Below are positions 14,574 through 22,261 of a stretch of 28,363 nt of DNA, piece after piece. Each line of letters starts with the position of its first letter. The stretch's first letter is position 1. The notes below the pieces were generated by a model. That model had not been told where the DNA came from. It worked only from the letters and a program-made list of their open reading frames with translations, and made no database searches. Source of the stretch: an uncultured Lachnospiraceae bacterium (GTDB lineage Bacteria > Bacillota > Clostridia > Lachnospirales > Lachnospiraceae); contig CAJUMV010000049.1 in the NCBI GenBank assembly GCA_910587715.1, forward strand, positions 1 to 28,363, given 5' to 3'. A program made the position numbers and the translations under genes.

Positions 14574-15485
14574 TTAAAAATCTCCCAAAAAAATGACCTC
14601 GGGCTCGAGCCGGACATGAAACCGCTCCTTTACCCGCTCCTGCACTTCCTCGATCACTTCCCTGATATCCGCCGCCGACGCACCACCCGCGTTCACCACA
14701 AAACCGCAATGTTTCTCGGACACCTGCGCGCCGCCGATGCGGTAGCCGCGAAGCCCCGCGTCCATAATCAGCTTCCCCGCATAGTACCCTTCCGGACGCT
14801 TAAAGGTGCTGCCCGCGCTCGGGTACTCCAGCGGCTGCTTACTCTTACGCTGCTTCATCAGCTCCTCCATCTTCGCGCTGATTTCCTCCTTATTGCCGGG
14901 CGTCAGTTTCAGAACCACGCCTAATACAATGAACGGTCTGTCCCTGATAATGCTGGTGCGGTAGCCAAATTCCATGGTATCGTTGTCCAGTGTCAGGATT
15001 TCTCCCTCTTTGTCCATGACACGAACCATCTTCACGACCTGTTTCATCTCTCCGCCATAAGCGCCGGCGTTCATCACAATCGCGCCGCCGATGCTGCCGG
15101 GAATCCCCGCCGCAAATTCCAGACCGCTCAAGCCCACATCCCTCGCCACAGACGCCACCTTGGAGAGCAGCGCGCCCGCCCCCGCCGCGATATGGTTTTT
15201 CTCCACGCCGACCGCACTCAGCCGCGGACCCAGTTTTAGAATAATACCACGATAGCCCTTATCTCCCACCAGCAGATTGCTGCCGTTACCCAAAACAAAG
15301 TAGTCCTGCTCAATCCTTCCTAAATAGGAGACAAGCTGCGACAGCTCCTCCTTCGTCTCCACAACAGCCACGCACTCCGCCTCACCGCCCACCCGGAAGG
15401 TGGTATGCCTGCTCATAGGCTCATGAAATAAAAGCCTCTCCTCCGGCACGATCGTCCTGATATAGTCATACATTGATGCACTCAA
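14574..15485 (-). CDS. murB: UDP-N-acetylenolpyruvoylglucosamine reductase (MurB)
   Basis: A 303-residue FAD enzyme that reduces UDP-GlcNAc-enolpyruvate to UDP-MurNAc with NADPH, the second committed step of peptidoglycan synthesis. FAD-binding motifs are VLGNGSNLLVGD (residues 64-75) and AGIPGSIGGAIVMNAGAYGG (126-145). The proton donor is Ser226 in YPSAGSTFKRP, and Glu296 in LEPEVIF is the second catalytic residue; the short form fits the type II class of Gram-positives. The start is TTG 15485: GGGAG lies 8 nt before it but 18-19 nt before the next ATG. The gene sits between glucokinase and rapZ in the carbon-signalling cluster. Confidence 0.96.
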   Translation of the reverse strand: MSASMYDYIRTIVPEERLLFHEPMSRHTTFRVGGEAECVAVVETKEELSQLVSYLGRIEQDYFVLGNGSNLLVGDKGYRGIILKLGPRLSAVGVEKNHIAAGAGALLSKVASVARDVGLSGLEFAAGIPGSIGGAIVMNAGAYGGEMKQVVKMVRVMDKEGEILTLDNDTMEFGYRTSIIRDRPFIVLGVVLKLTPGNKEEISAKMEELMKQRKSKQPLEYPSAGSTFKRPEGYYAGKLIMDAGLRGYRIGGAQVSEKHCGFVVNAGGASAADIREVIEEVQERVKERFHVRLEPEVIFLGDF

Positions 15486-15611
15486 AATTTACTCCCGCTC
15501 ATTCTTTTTTCTATTAATATAATATATCCTTTATGGCTTATACCCATTCGCGAAATCCGCAGACCACCGGGTTCACGAAGCGAATCTCGCAATCGAGCTA
15601 TGCTCGATTTA
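15486..15611. other. 126-bp gap with palindromic sequence between glk and murB
   Basis: The widest gap inside the minus-strand cluster. It holds ATTCGC...GCGAAT arms (about 15546-15587) and an ATCGAG/CTCGAT hairpin (about 15593-15610) just after the glk stop, neither followed by a T-tract. An AT-rich stretch before murB (minus: GGATATATTATATT) could hold a -10, so an internal promoter is possible but weakly supported. Confidence 0.35.
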
Positions 15612-16547
15612 TCACAGTAAGAGTCGCGCCGCACCGTAGATGCCCGCGTCGTTTCCGAGGGTCGCCAGCGCGAAAACTACATTTTTGCAGCCGTGGAAGG
15701 TTGTTCTCTCAAACGGAGGCTTGATATAGTCAAACAGCACCTCGCCCGCCTTGGACACACCGCCGCCAATCACGAAAATTTCCGGGTTGACGATGCCCGC
15801 GATTACACCCAGACCTTTGCCCAGATACTCGCCAAACTGCTTTGCCACCTCTATCGCCAGCTCATCCCCCGCTTTGACCGCGTCAAACACAGCTTTCGCG
15901 GACACCTCACCGTTTCTCAGAACGCTGTCCTTATCGCTCGCCTGCAGCGCACGGTTTGCCAGTCTGGTGATACCCGTAGCGGACGCATATTCCTCCAGGC
16001 AGCCGCGATTGCCGCAGTTACAGGCTTCCGTCTCGTTATCCTCCACATGAATGTGACCAATCTCACCGCCCGATCCCGTCGCGCCCGTCACAATCTCACC
16101 GTTTATGATAATGCCGCCGCCCACACCCGTACCGAGGGTAACCGCCACCAGATTCTTATATCCCTGTCCGCCGCCCTTCCACATTTCACCGAGCGCCGCC
16201 ACATTCGCATCATTGCCTCCTTCCACACGCATCCCGTCAAGCAGGGCGGTGAGCTGCTCCTTCATGTTCATTTCCGGCCAGCCCAGATTAACCGCCTGAT
16301 GCACAATGCCGTTTTTCTCCACAGGACCCGGCGTGCCGATGCCAACACCCTCCACATCCTCTTTCGCGATGGATTTCTGCCCCATCTTCTCTTTAATGCT
16401 CGCCGCGACATCGGGAAGAATGTTCTCCCCGTGATTTTCCGTTCTTGTGGGAATCTCCCACTTTTCCAGAACATTGCCTTCCTTGTCAAACAATCCCATC
16501 TTGACGGTGGTGCCGCCCACATCTACCCCAAATATATAATTTGCCAT
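15612..16547 (-). CDS. glk: ROK-family glucokinase
   Basis: A 311-residue sugar kinase that phosphorylates glucose with ATP to glucose 6-phosphate. The N-terminal phosphate loop is GVDVGGTTVKMG (residues 7-18), the catalytic Asp is D113 in GGNDANVAALGE, and the ROK signature follows with GEIGHIHV and the zinc-binding CNCGNRGC (Cys176, Cys178 and Cys183 with His165). GTGVGGG at 140-145 contacts nucleotide. AAGGAG lies 10 nt before the ATG. It sits between hprK and murB, so glucose entry by non-PTS routes, HprK signalling and cell-wall synthesis share one transcript. Glucose as substrate is likely from the motif set, but other hexoses cannot be excluded. Confidence 0.94.
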   Translation of the reverse strand: MANYIFGVDVGGTTVKMGLFDKEGNVLEKWEIPTRTENHGENILPDVAASIKEKMGQKSIAKEDVEGVGIGTPGPVEKNGIVHQAVNLGWPEMNMKEQLTALLDGMRVEGGNDANVAALGEMWKGGGQGYKNLVAVTLGTGVGGGIIINGEIVTGATGSGGEIGHIHVEDNETEACNCGNRGCLEEYASATGITRLANRALQASDKDSVLRNGEVSAKAVFDAVKAGDELAIEVAKQFGEYLGKGLGVIAGIVNPEIFVIGGGVSKAGEVLFDYIKPPFERTTFHGCKNVVFALATLGNDAGIYGAARLLL

Positions 16548-16573
16548 GCCGTTTCTCTCCTTCTCGCTTTATT

Positions 16574-17512
16574 TTAATCTTCGTCCTCTCTGCCGTGTGC
16601 CAGGGAATTTTGTACGCGCTTGTACAGCTCCTGCGCCGCATTGTAACCCATCTTCTTCTGGCGATGGTTAACCGCCGCGGACTCGCAGATAATCGCCAGA
16701 TTACGCCCCGGTCTGATCGGGATACTGTGACAGACCACGCGGTTGCCCAGATACTCCGTGTACTCCTCCTCCAGACCCAGACGGTCGTACTCCTTATCCT
16801 TGTCCCAATCCTCCAGACGGATGACCAAATCGATATTCTGGGTATCCCTGACGCTGGACGCACCGAACAATGCCTTCACATCCACAATGCCGATACCCCG
16901 CAGCTCGATAAAGTGTTTCGTGATATCCGGCGCGGAGCCAATCAGCGTATCTTCGCTGACACGCCTAATCTCCACCACGTCATCCGTCACCAGACGGTGT
17001 CCTCTCTTAATCAGCTCAAGCGCCGCCTCGGATTTACCGATGCCGCTCTCACCCGTAATCAGAACGCCCTCGCCGTATACGTCTACCAGCACGCCGTGTA
17101 CAGAAATGCAGGGAGCCAGCTTCACGTTCAGCCAGCGGATTACCTCCGCCATACATGCCGATGTCGCCTTTCTGCTCATCAGAAGCGGTACGCCGTACTT
17201 CACCGCAACTTCCCTGAAAATCTCATTCGGATACAGTTCCCGGCAGAATAGAATGCCGGGCAGGGGATTATTCAGAAGCTTTTCAAAAATCTCCCGCTGC
17301 CTGTCCTCATCCAGACCATTCATGTAGGAGTATTCCACAAAACCGACGATCTGCAGACGCGTCGTCTCAAAATGCTCGAAATACCCGGCTAACTGCAGCG
17401 CCGGTCTGTTGATATCCGGCTGCGTCACCTTAATCTTCGAGATGTCGATTTCCGGCGTTAGATTCTCCCACTTGAATTTTTCAATTACTTTTGTTAAATT
17501 AATGCTCGCCAT
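16574..17512 (-). CDS. hprK: HPr kinase/phosphorylase
   Basis: A 312-residue bifunctional enzyme that phosphorylates Ser46 of HPr and Crh under glycolytic abundance (high fructose 1,6-bisphosphate) and removes it when phosphate dominates, setting carbon catabolite control. His139 in SVHGVLVD is the catalytic base region, the P-loop is GESGIGKS (154-161), VTDD supplies Asp177-178, and the HprK/P signature ELRGIGIVDVKALFG spans 203-217. I chose ATG 17512 (MASINLTK), with GAGGGAG just upstream; a GTG at 17548 would add 12 residues not usual in the family. Its substrate, the Crh-like protein, is encoded at the end of the same cluster. Confidence 0.96.
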   Translation of the reverse strand: MASINLTKVIEKFKWENLTPEIDISKIKVTQPDINRPALQLAGYFEHFETTRLQIVGFVEYSYMNGLDEDRQREIFEKLLNNPLPGILFCRELYPNEIFREVAVKYGVPLLMSRKATSACMAEVIRWLNVKLAPCISVHGVLVDVYGEGVLITGESGIGKSEAALELIKRGHRLVTDDVVEIRRVSEDTLIGSAPDITKHFIELRGIGIVDVKALFGASSVRDTQNIDLVIRLEDWDKDKEYDRLGLEEEYTEYLGNRVVCHSIPIRPGRNLAIICESAAVNHRQKKMGYNAAQELYKRVQNSLAHGREDED

Positions 17513-17600
17513 AGCTCCCTCATTTCCGCGCTGTCCTCGCGCATTCACGTTATGTATTGCTGTAATCTATATTACCACAGTGCAGGCGTAAAGTCCTCAC

Positions 17601-19469
17601 CTATTTTTCCTCCATCCGGAAAAACTCGTAAATCTGCTTTCCGATATGCTCGGGAATCTCGGGCACCTCGCAGAGCTTCTCGACCGACGCTTCCTTAATC
17701 TCATTGATAGAGCCGAAATGCCGCATCAGCGCCTTTCTCCTCGCCGGACCCACGCCGGGAATCTCGTCAAGAACTGATTTTACCTGTGCCTTGGAGCGCA
17801 GCGACCTGTGGTACTCAATCGCAAAGCGGTGCGCCTCGTCCTGAATCCTTGTTATCAGCTTAAAGCCCTCCGAACGCGTGTCTATGGGAATCTCTACATT
17901 ATGATAATACAATCCTCTGGTGCGGTGGTTGTCATCCTTCACCATGCCGCAGACAGGAATATCCAGATGCAGCTCGTCAAGTACCTGCAGCGCAATATTG
18001 ACCTGCCCCCTGCCGCCGTCCATCAGGAGTAAATCAGGAAATTTCGTAAAACTCCCGAATGTGTGCTCCACCTGCTTGCGGTCTAACTCCTCCTTCTCCT
18101 CCATGCCGTGCAGGAAACGTCTGGTCAGCACCTCTCTCATGCAGGCGTAATCATCCGGTCCCGACACGGACTGAATACGGAATTTACGATAATCGCTGCG
18201 TTTCGCCTTGCCTTTCTCAAAAACCACCATGGAACCCACATTGGCAAAACCGCTGATATTGGAAATATCGAACGCCTCCATGCGGCTCACATCTTCCAGC
18301 TTAAGAAGCGCCGCAATCTCCTTCATGGCGCCGATGGTCCGCCCTTCCTCCCTGCGGATACGCTCCTTATCCTGGCTTAAGATAAGCCGCGCGTTCTGCG
18401 CCGCCAGCTCCACCAGCTTTTCCTTCGCGCCCTTCTTTGGCACACGGATATAAACCCTGCCGCCCTTCCTTGCACTGAGCCACTGCTCCAGAATTTCTGT
18501 GTCCGCAATCTCCTCCTGCAGCATCAGCTCCTTCGGAATATAAGGCGTCCCCGCGTAAAACTGTTTCACAAAGTCAAGAAGAATCTGCGCGCTGTCACAG
18601 TCCTCCACATGAGTCATGTAAAAATGGTCCCTGCCAATCAGCTTGCCGTCGCGCACAAAAAAAACCTGCACCACAGCGTCATGCTCTTCTAACGCCAAGG
18701 CAATGATATCCTTATCTTCGCCGTCGGAATCCGTAATCTTCTGTTTCTGTGCCACACTCTTTACGCTGTTATATAAATCCCGATATCCCGCCGCTTCCTC
18801 AAACTCCATCTTTTCTGACGCTTCCGTCATTTTTCGCTCCAATTCCCGGAGCATGGGTTTATAATTTCCGTTCAGGAAATCCAGCGCCTGCTCAATCCGC
18901 GCCCGATATTCCTCCTTGCTGATATAACCCTGGCATGGCGCAGCGCACTGCTTGATGTGATAGTTCAGACAGGGGCGTTCCAGCCCGATATCCCGCGGCA
19001 GCTTGCGGTTGCATGTCTTGAGCTGATAGAGCTTATTCATTAAATCTATGGTATCCTTCACCGCCGCCGCGCTCGTATAAGGTCCGAAATACCGCGCTTT
19101 ATCCTTCTTCATCTCACGGGAAAGAAAGATGCGCGGGTACTCCTCGCCCACCGTCACCTTAATATAAGGATAAGTTTTGTCATCCTTCAGCATGGTATTA
19201 TATTTCGGACTGTATTCTTTAATCAGATTATTCTCTAAAACAAGAGCTTCCAGTTCCGAGTCCGTCACGATATATTCAAATCGCGCAATCTGCTGCACCA
19301 TTTTATCAATCTGCGGTCCGCGCCCTACAATCTTGCGGAAATAAGAGCGCACGCGGTTATGCAGATTTACTGCCTTTCCCACATAGATAATCGTATCGTT
19401 ATCATCATGCATCAGATATACGCCCGGAGAGTTGGGCAGTTTTTTTAATTCCTCGTCAAAGTCAAACAT
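17601..19469 (-). CDS. uvrC: excinuclease ABC subunit C (UvrC)
   Basis: A 622-residue nucleotide-excision-repair nuclease that makes both cuts around UvrB-marked DNA lesions. The GIY-YIG domain is at the N-terminus (SPGVYLMHDD, IIYVGKAVNLHNRVRSYF; residues ~14-45). A Cys cluster (near residues 153-179) may bind an iron-sulfur cluster. The UVR UvrB-binding helix pair is at ~200-240, the RNase H-like second nuclease domain is at ~390-540 (FDISNISG, LLLMDGGRGQ), and tandem helix-hairpin-helix motifs close the protein (IPGVGPARRKALMRHFGS). It is the first gene of the cluster leading to crh; its promoter overlaps the ftsH terminator. Confidence 0.97.
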   Translation of the reverse strand: MFDFDEELKKLPNSPGVYLMHDDNDTIIYVGKAVNLHNRVRSYFRKIVGRGPQIDKMVQQIARFEYIVTDSELEALVLENNLIKEYSPKYNTMLKDDKTYPYIKVTVGEEYPRIFLSREMKKDKARYFGPYTSAAAVKDTIDLMNKLYQLKTCNRKLPRDIGLERPCLNYHIKQCAAPCQGYISKEEYRARIEQALDFLNGNYKPMLRELERKMTEASEKMEFEEAAGYRDLYNSVKSVAQKQKITDSDGEDKDIIALALEEHDAVVQVFFVRDGKLIGRDHFYMTHVEDCDSAQILLDFVKQFYAGTPYIPKELMLQEEIADTEILEQWLSARKGGRVYIRVPKKGAKEKLVELAAQNARLILSQDKERIRREEGRTIGAMKEIAALLKLEDVSRMEAFDISNISGFANVGSMVVFEKGKAKRSDYRKFRIQSVSGPDDYACMREVLTRRFLHGMEEKEELDRKQVEHTFGSFTKFPDLLLMDGGRGQVNIALQVLDELHLDIPVCGMVKDDNHRTRGLYYHNVEIPIDTRSEGFKLITRIQDEAHRFAIEYHRSLRSKAQVKSVLDEIPGVGPARRKALMRHFGSINEIKEASVEKLCEVPEIPEHIGKQIYEFFRMEEK

Positions 19470-19498
19470 ACAAGAATCCTCACCGTTCTTCTCCCATT

Positions 19499-19527
19499 AT
19501 TGTACAGGAGACGGGTAAAGAAAACAA
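19499..19527 (-). promoter_or_regulatory. sigma-A type promoter of uvrC and downstream cluster
   Basis: On the minus strand: TTGTTT (19527-19522), 17-nt spacer, TACAAT (19504-19499). The -35 hexamer lies inside the T-rich tail of the ftsH terminator, so the end of one unit and the start of the next overlap. Confidence 0.6.
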
Positions 19528-19553
19528 GGCAAAGTCTTTCACAGACCCTGCCT
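19518..19553 (-). terminator. intrinsic terminator of ftsH
   Basis: Bases 19543-19553 pair with 19527-19537 (11 bp, two G-U pairs) around a 5-nt loop; the minus strand continues TTGTTTTCTTT. Confidence 0.75.
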
Positions 19554-19608
19554 CGTCACAAATTTGCTTACACTTCGCACCCACGCCAAATTTCACGATT
19601 ATTTGCGA

Positions 19609-21996
19609 TTATTTACTTTCCCCGGAAGTATGCCCGGGATCGGGCGCCTGTGAAAACAAACCCCGGGGACCTGTCGGCTGCTGATCTTGCGGCTGCGCAC
19701 CATCCGCTCCCCTGTTCTGCGGCTGTCCCGCTGGACCCGCCTGCATCTGCGCACTGCCGAACTGTTCCGTCCCTGTCATCGGCGGCATCTGGGAATCTGC
19801 GCTGCCCTGTTGCTGCGCTCCCGTGCCTGGCGGCATCTGAAAGCCCGTGCCAGCCTGCTGCCCTGTGCCTGTCATCGACGGCATCTGAAAATTCGCCGCA
19901 GGCTGTGGCTGCATCACAGGATTTGCGCCGCTCTGCGGTTGCCCTGCTGGCTGATTCTGCGGCTGCATCTCCTGTTTTCCTGCGCTCTCTGGCGCCTGCT
20001 CCATCTTCTGTGTCGCGCCTTCTTCCTCCTCCGCAGGCTCCGGAATACCCTTCTCCCTGCGGTAAATCTTCATAAACTCCTTGCCGGTAATCGTCTCTTT
20101 CTCAATCAGATGCGCCGCCAGCTTATCCATAATCTCCCGATTTTCTTTCAGGAGCTTCTTCGCCTTTTTATAGCTCTCGTGAAGCAGCTTCATCACCTCG
20201 GAATCGATATCCGCCGCCGTCACGTCCGAACAGGTCAGGGACGCCCTGCCGTCCAGATACTGACTTTCCACCGTGGCAAGACCCATCAGCCCGAACTTTT
20301 TGCTCATGCCGAAACGGGTAATCATATTCCTCGCAATGCTTGTCGCCTGCTCGATATCGTTCGCCGCGCCCGTAGTAACCGTATCGAAAACAATCTCCTC
20401 CGCCGCACGCCCGCCGAGCAGACTCACCAGCCTGTCGCGGAGTTCCGCCTCGGTGTCCAGATACTTCTCCTCCTCCGGCACATGCATGACATAGCCGAGC
20501 GCGCCCATGGTGCGGGGCACAATGGTAATCTTCTGCACCGGCTCCGAATTTTTCTGCAATGCGCTCAAAAGCGCATGACCCACCTCATGATAGGAAACGA
20601 TCTTTCGCTCCTCCTTGCTCATCACGCGGTCTTTCTTCTCCTTGCCGACAAGCACCTGCTCCACCGCGTCAAAGAGGTCTTTCTGGCTCACATACTCCCT
20701 GCCCAGCTTCACGGCATTGATCGCCGCTTCGTTGATCATATTCGCCAGATCGGAACCGACCGCTCCCGAGGTCGCCAGCGCAATCTCGTTTAAATCCACC
20801 GAATCATCCATGAGCACGTCTTTGGAATGTACCTTCAAAATCTCCACGCGCCCTTTTAAGTCCGGCTTGTCCACTATGATACGCCTGTCAAAACGCCCCG
20901 GACGAAGCAGCGCCTTATCCAGAATTTCCGGTCTGTTGGTAGCCGCCAGAATAATAATACCCTTTTTCCCGTCGAAACCGTCCATCTCAGAAAGAAGCTG
21001 GTTCAGCGTCTGCTCCCGCTCCTCATTGCCGCCGCCGTATTTCGAGTCACGGCTTCTGCCGATGGCGTCAATCTCGTCGATAAACACGATACAGGGAGCG
21101 TTCTTCTCCGCCTCCTTAAAAAGATCACGGACACGGGACGCACCCACGCCCACATACAATTCGATAAAGTCTGAGCCGGACAGAGAAAAGAACGGCACAT
21201 GCGCCTCGCCCGCTACCGCTTTCGCGAGAAGCGTCTTACCCGTACCAGGAGGTCCCACCAGGAGCGCACCCTTGGGCAGTCTCGCTCCAATCTTGGAATA
21301 CTTGCCGGGATTGTGCAGGAAATCTACCACTTCCACCAGAGACTCCTTCGCCTCGTCCTCTCCTGCCACATCCTGAAAGGTGATGCCGGTTTCCTTCTGC
21401 ACATAAGCTTTCGCCGTACTCTTACCCACGCCCATGGGTCCGCCTTTGCCGCCCATGCGCCGGAAAAGCAGACTCAAAAGCCCCCACATCAGAAGCACCG
21501 GAAGAATGTAGTACAAAAGCACCGTCATGATCACGCTTGAACTGTCGGAAACTTCTTTGTTCATCTCCACATTGTATTTCAGGAGCCGCTCCGCCAGCTT
21601 GTCGTCATCCTCCATCTTGCCGGTGTAATAAGAACTCACACCCATACCGTAAGCATAGAGAAAAGCAGAATCCTTCTGCGCCGCTTTCGGATAAATCGTA
21701 ATGCGGTCAGAGCCGACCTGCACGCTTTTTACCTTGCCGTCCTCCACCATTTTCACAAACTCGTTGTAAGAGATTTCCTGATTGGTGGCTCCTGTCAGCA
21801 TCTTCATGAAAACGCTGACGCAAAGAAGGGTGATCAGCGCAGCCACCACAAGCATGATCAGACTCTGCTTGCGCGGGTCACCGCCGTTTCCTCCGGGACC
21901 GCCCGGTCCTCCCGGTCCACCGCCGTTTCCGGGACCAGCGGGTCCACCCGGTCCACCGCCGTTGTCATATTGATTTACATTATCCGTATTTGCCAT
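19609..21996 (-). CDS. ftsH: ATP-dependent zinc metalloprotease FtsH with disordered tails
   Basis: A 795-residue membrane AAA+ protease that degrades misfolded and regulatory membrane and cytosolic proteins. Before the first membrane helix (~44-66) is an N-terminal Gly/Pro-rich stretch (13-39). The extracytoplasmic domain is ~67-152 and the second helix ~154-178. Walker A is GPPGTGKT (248-255), Walker B FIDEID (305-310), and the second region of homology is near 354-371. The zinc site is HEVGH (470-474), with Asp547 as third ligand. After ~652, where most FtsH proteins end, a ~144-residue Gln/Pro/Met/Gly-rich tail follows, with three 16-residue repeats. I chose ATG 21996 because the promoter at 22037-22065 would start transcription downstream of any longer frame. 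Confidence 0.96.
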   Translation of the reverse strand: MANTDNVNQYDNGGGPGGPAGPGNGGGPGGPGGPGGNGGDPRKQSLIMLVVAALITLLCVSVFMKMLTGATNQEISYNEFVKMVEDGKVKSVQVGSDRITIYPKAAQKDSAFLYAYGMGVSSYYTGKMEDDDKLAERLLKYNVEMNKEVSDSSSVIMTVLLYYILPVLLMWGLLSLLFRRMGGKGGPMGVGKSTAKAYVQKETGITFQDVAGEDEAKESLVEVVDFLHNPGKYSKIGARLPKGALLVGPPGTGKTLLAKAVAGEAHVPFFSLSGSDFIELYVGVGASRVRDLFKEAEKNAPCIVFIDEIDAIGRSRDSKYGGGNEEREQTLNQLLSEMDGFDGKKGIIILAATNRPEILDKALLRPGRFDRRIIVDKPDLKGRVEILKVHSKDVLMDDSVDLNEIALATSGAVGSDLANMINEAAINAVKLGREYVSQKDLFDAVEQVLVGKEKKDRVMSKEERKIVSYHEVGHALLSALQKNSEPVQKITIVPRTMGALGYVMHVPEEEKYLDTEAELRDRLVSLLGGRAAEEIVFDTVTTGAANDIEQATSIARNMITRFGMSKKFGLMGLATVESQYLDGRASLTCSDVTAADIDSEVMKLLHESYKKAKKLLKENREIMDKLAAHLIEKETITGKEFMKIYRREKGIPEPAEEEEGATQKMEQAPESAGKQEMQPQNQPAGQPQSGANPVMQPQPAANFQMPSMTGTGQQAGTGFQMPPGTGAQQQGSADSQMPPMTGTEQFGSAQMQAGPAGQPQNRGADGAQPQDQQPTGPRGLFSQAPDPGHTSGESK
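19747..19890 (-). repeat. three 48-bp coding repeats in the FtsH tail
   Basis: Residues 703-718, 719-734 and 735-750 are degenerate 16-residue units starting FQMPSMTG, FQMPPGTG and SQMPPMTG. The repeats lie in the disordered C-terminal tail and are likely to vary in copy number between strains. Confidence 0.7.
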
Positions 21997-22036
21997 ATAA
22001 GAGGCATCCTCACTTTCACTTTTATACAATACTCTC

Positions 22037-22065
22037 ATTATAAAATAGTAAAAATCATAAATCAA
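22037..22065 (-). promoter_or_regulatory. sigma-A promoter of ftsH
   Basis: On the minus strand: TTGATT (22065-22060), 17-nt spacer, TATAAT (22042-22037). The predicted start near 22030 gives a leader of about 34 nt to ATG 21996 and fixes that start. GAGG lies about 11 nt before the ATG. Confidence 0.75.
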
Positions 22066-22162
22066 TGAGGGAATTATGAAATTATGAACACATGTGTAAA
22101 AGAATTATAAATTTTTTTACAATTTTTGACCTTTGGAGTAGATTTTTCCTGTCTTTTCATTG

Positions 22163-22168
22163 TATAAT
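22163..22168 (+). promoter_or_regulatory. -10 box of the pyrG promoter
   Basis: TATAAT at 22163-22168, with no good -35 at 17 nt (AGATTT is the nearest). Transcription should start at about 22174-22176, 86-88 nt before the pyrG ATG. Confidence 0.5.
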
Positions 22169-22190
22169 GAACAGTGTATTATTTTTGACG

Positions 22191-22245
22191 GTAACTATTC
22201 CGAATCTGTGCATTTTGAGTGAATAGTTACTTTTCGTATTTTTTC
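22191..22245 (+). promoter_or_regulatory. pyrG leader hairpin with U-rich tail (possible attenuator)
   Basis: GTAACTATTC (22191-22200) pairs perfectly with GAATAGTTAC (22221-22230), followed by TTTTCGTATTTTTTC. The hairpin lies in the pyrG leader just before the ribosome site. Bacillus pyrG is controlled by CTP-sensing attenuation at a leader terminator, but that mechanism needs a GGGC transcript start, which I do not see here. Confidence 0.5.
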
Positions 22246-22261
22246 AGAAAGGATTAGACAG

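Noticed and set aside
15693..16577. Plus-strand frame (294 codons) opposite the glucokinase gene
   Set aside because: No ribosome site, no recognisable fold, Arg/His-rich shadow composition.
19687..20793. Plus-strand frame (368 codons) opposite the ftsH gene
   Set aside because: Leu/Arg/His-rich shadow of the FtsH tail and protease domain with no start signal.
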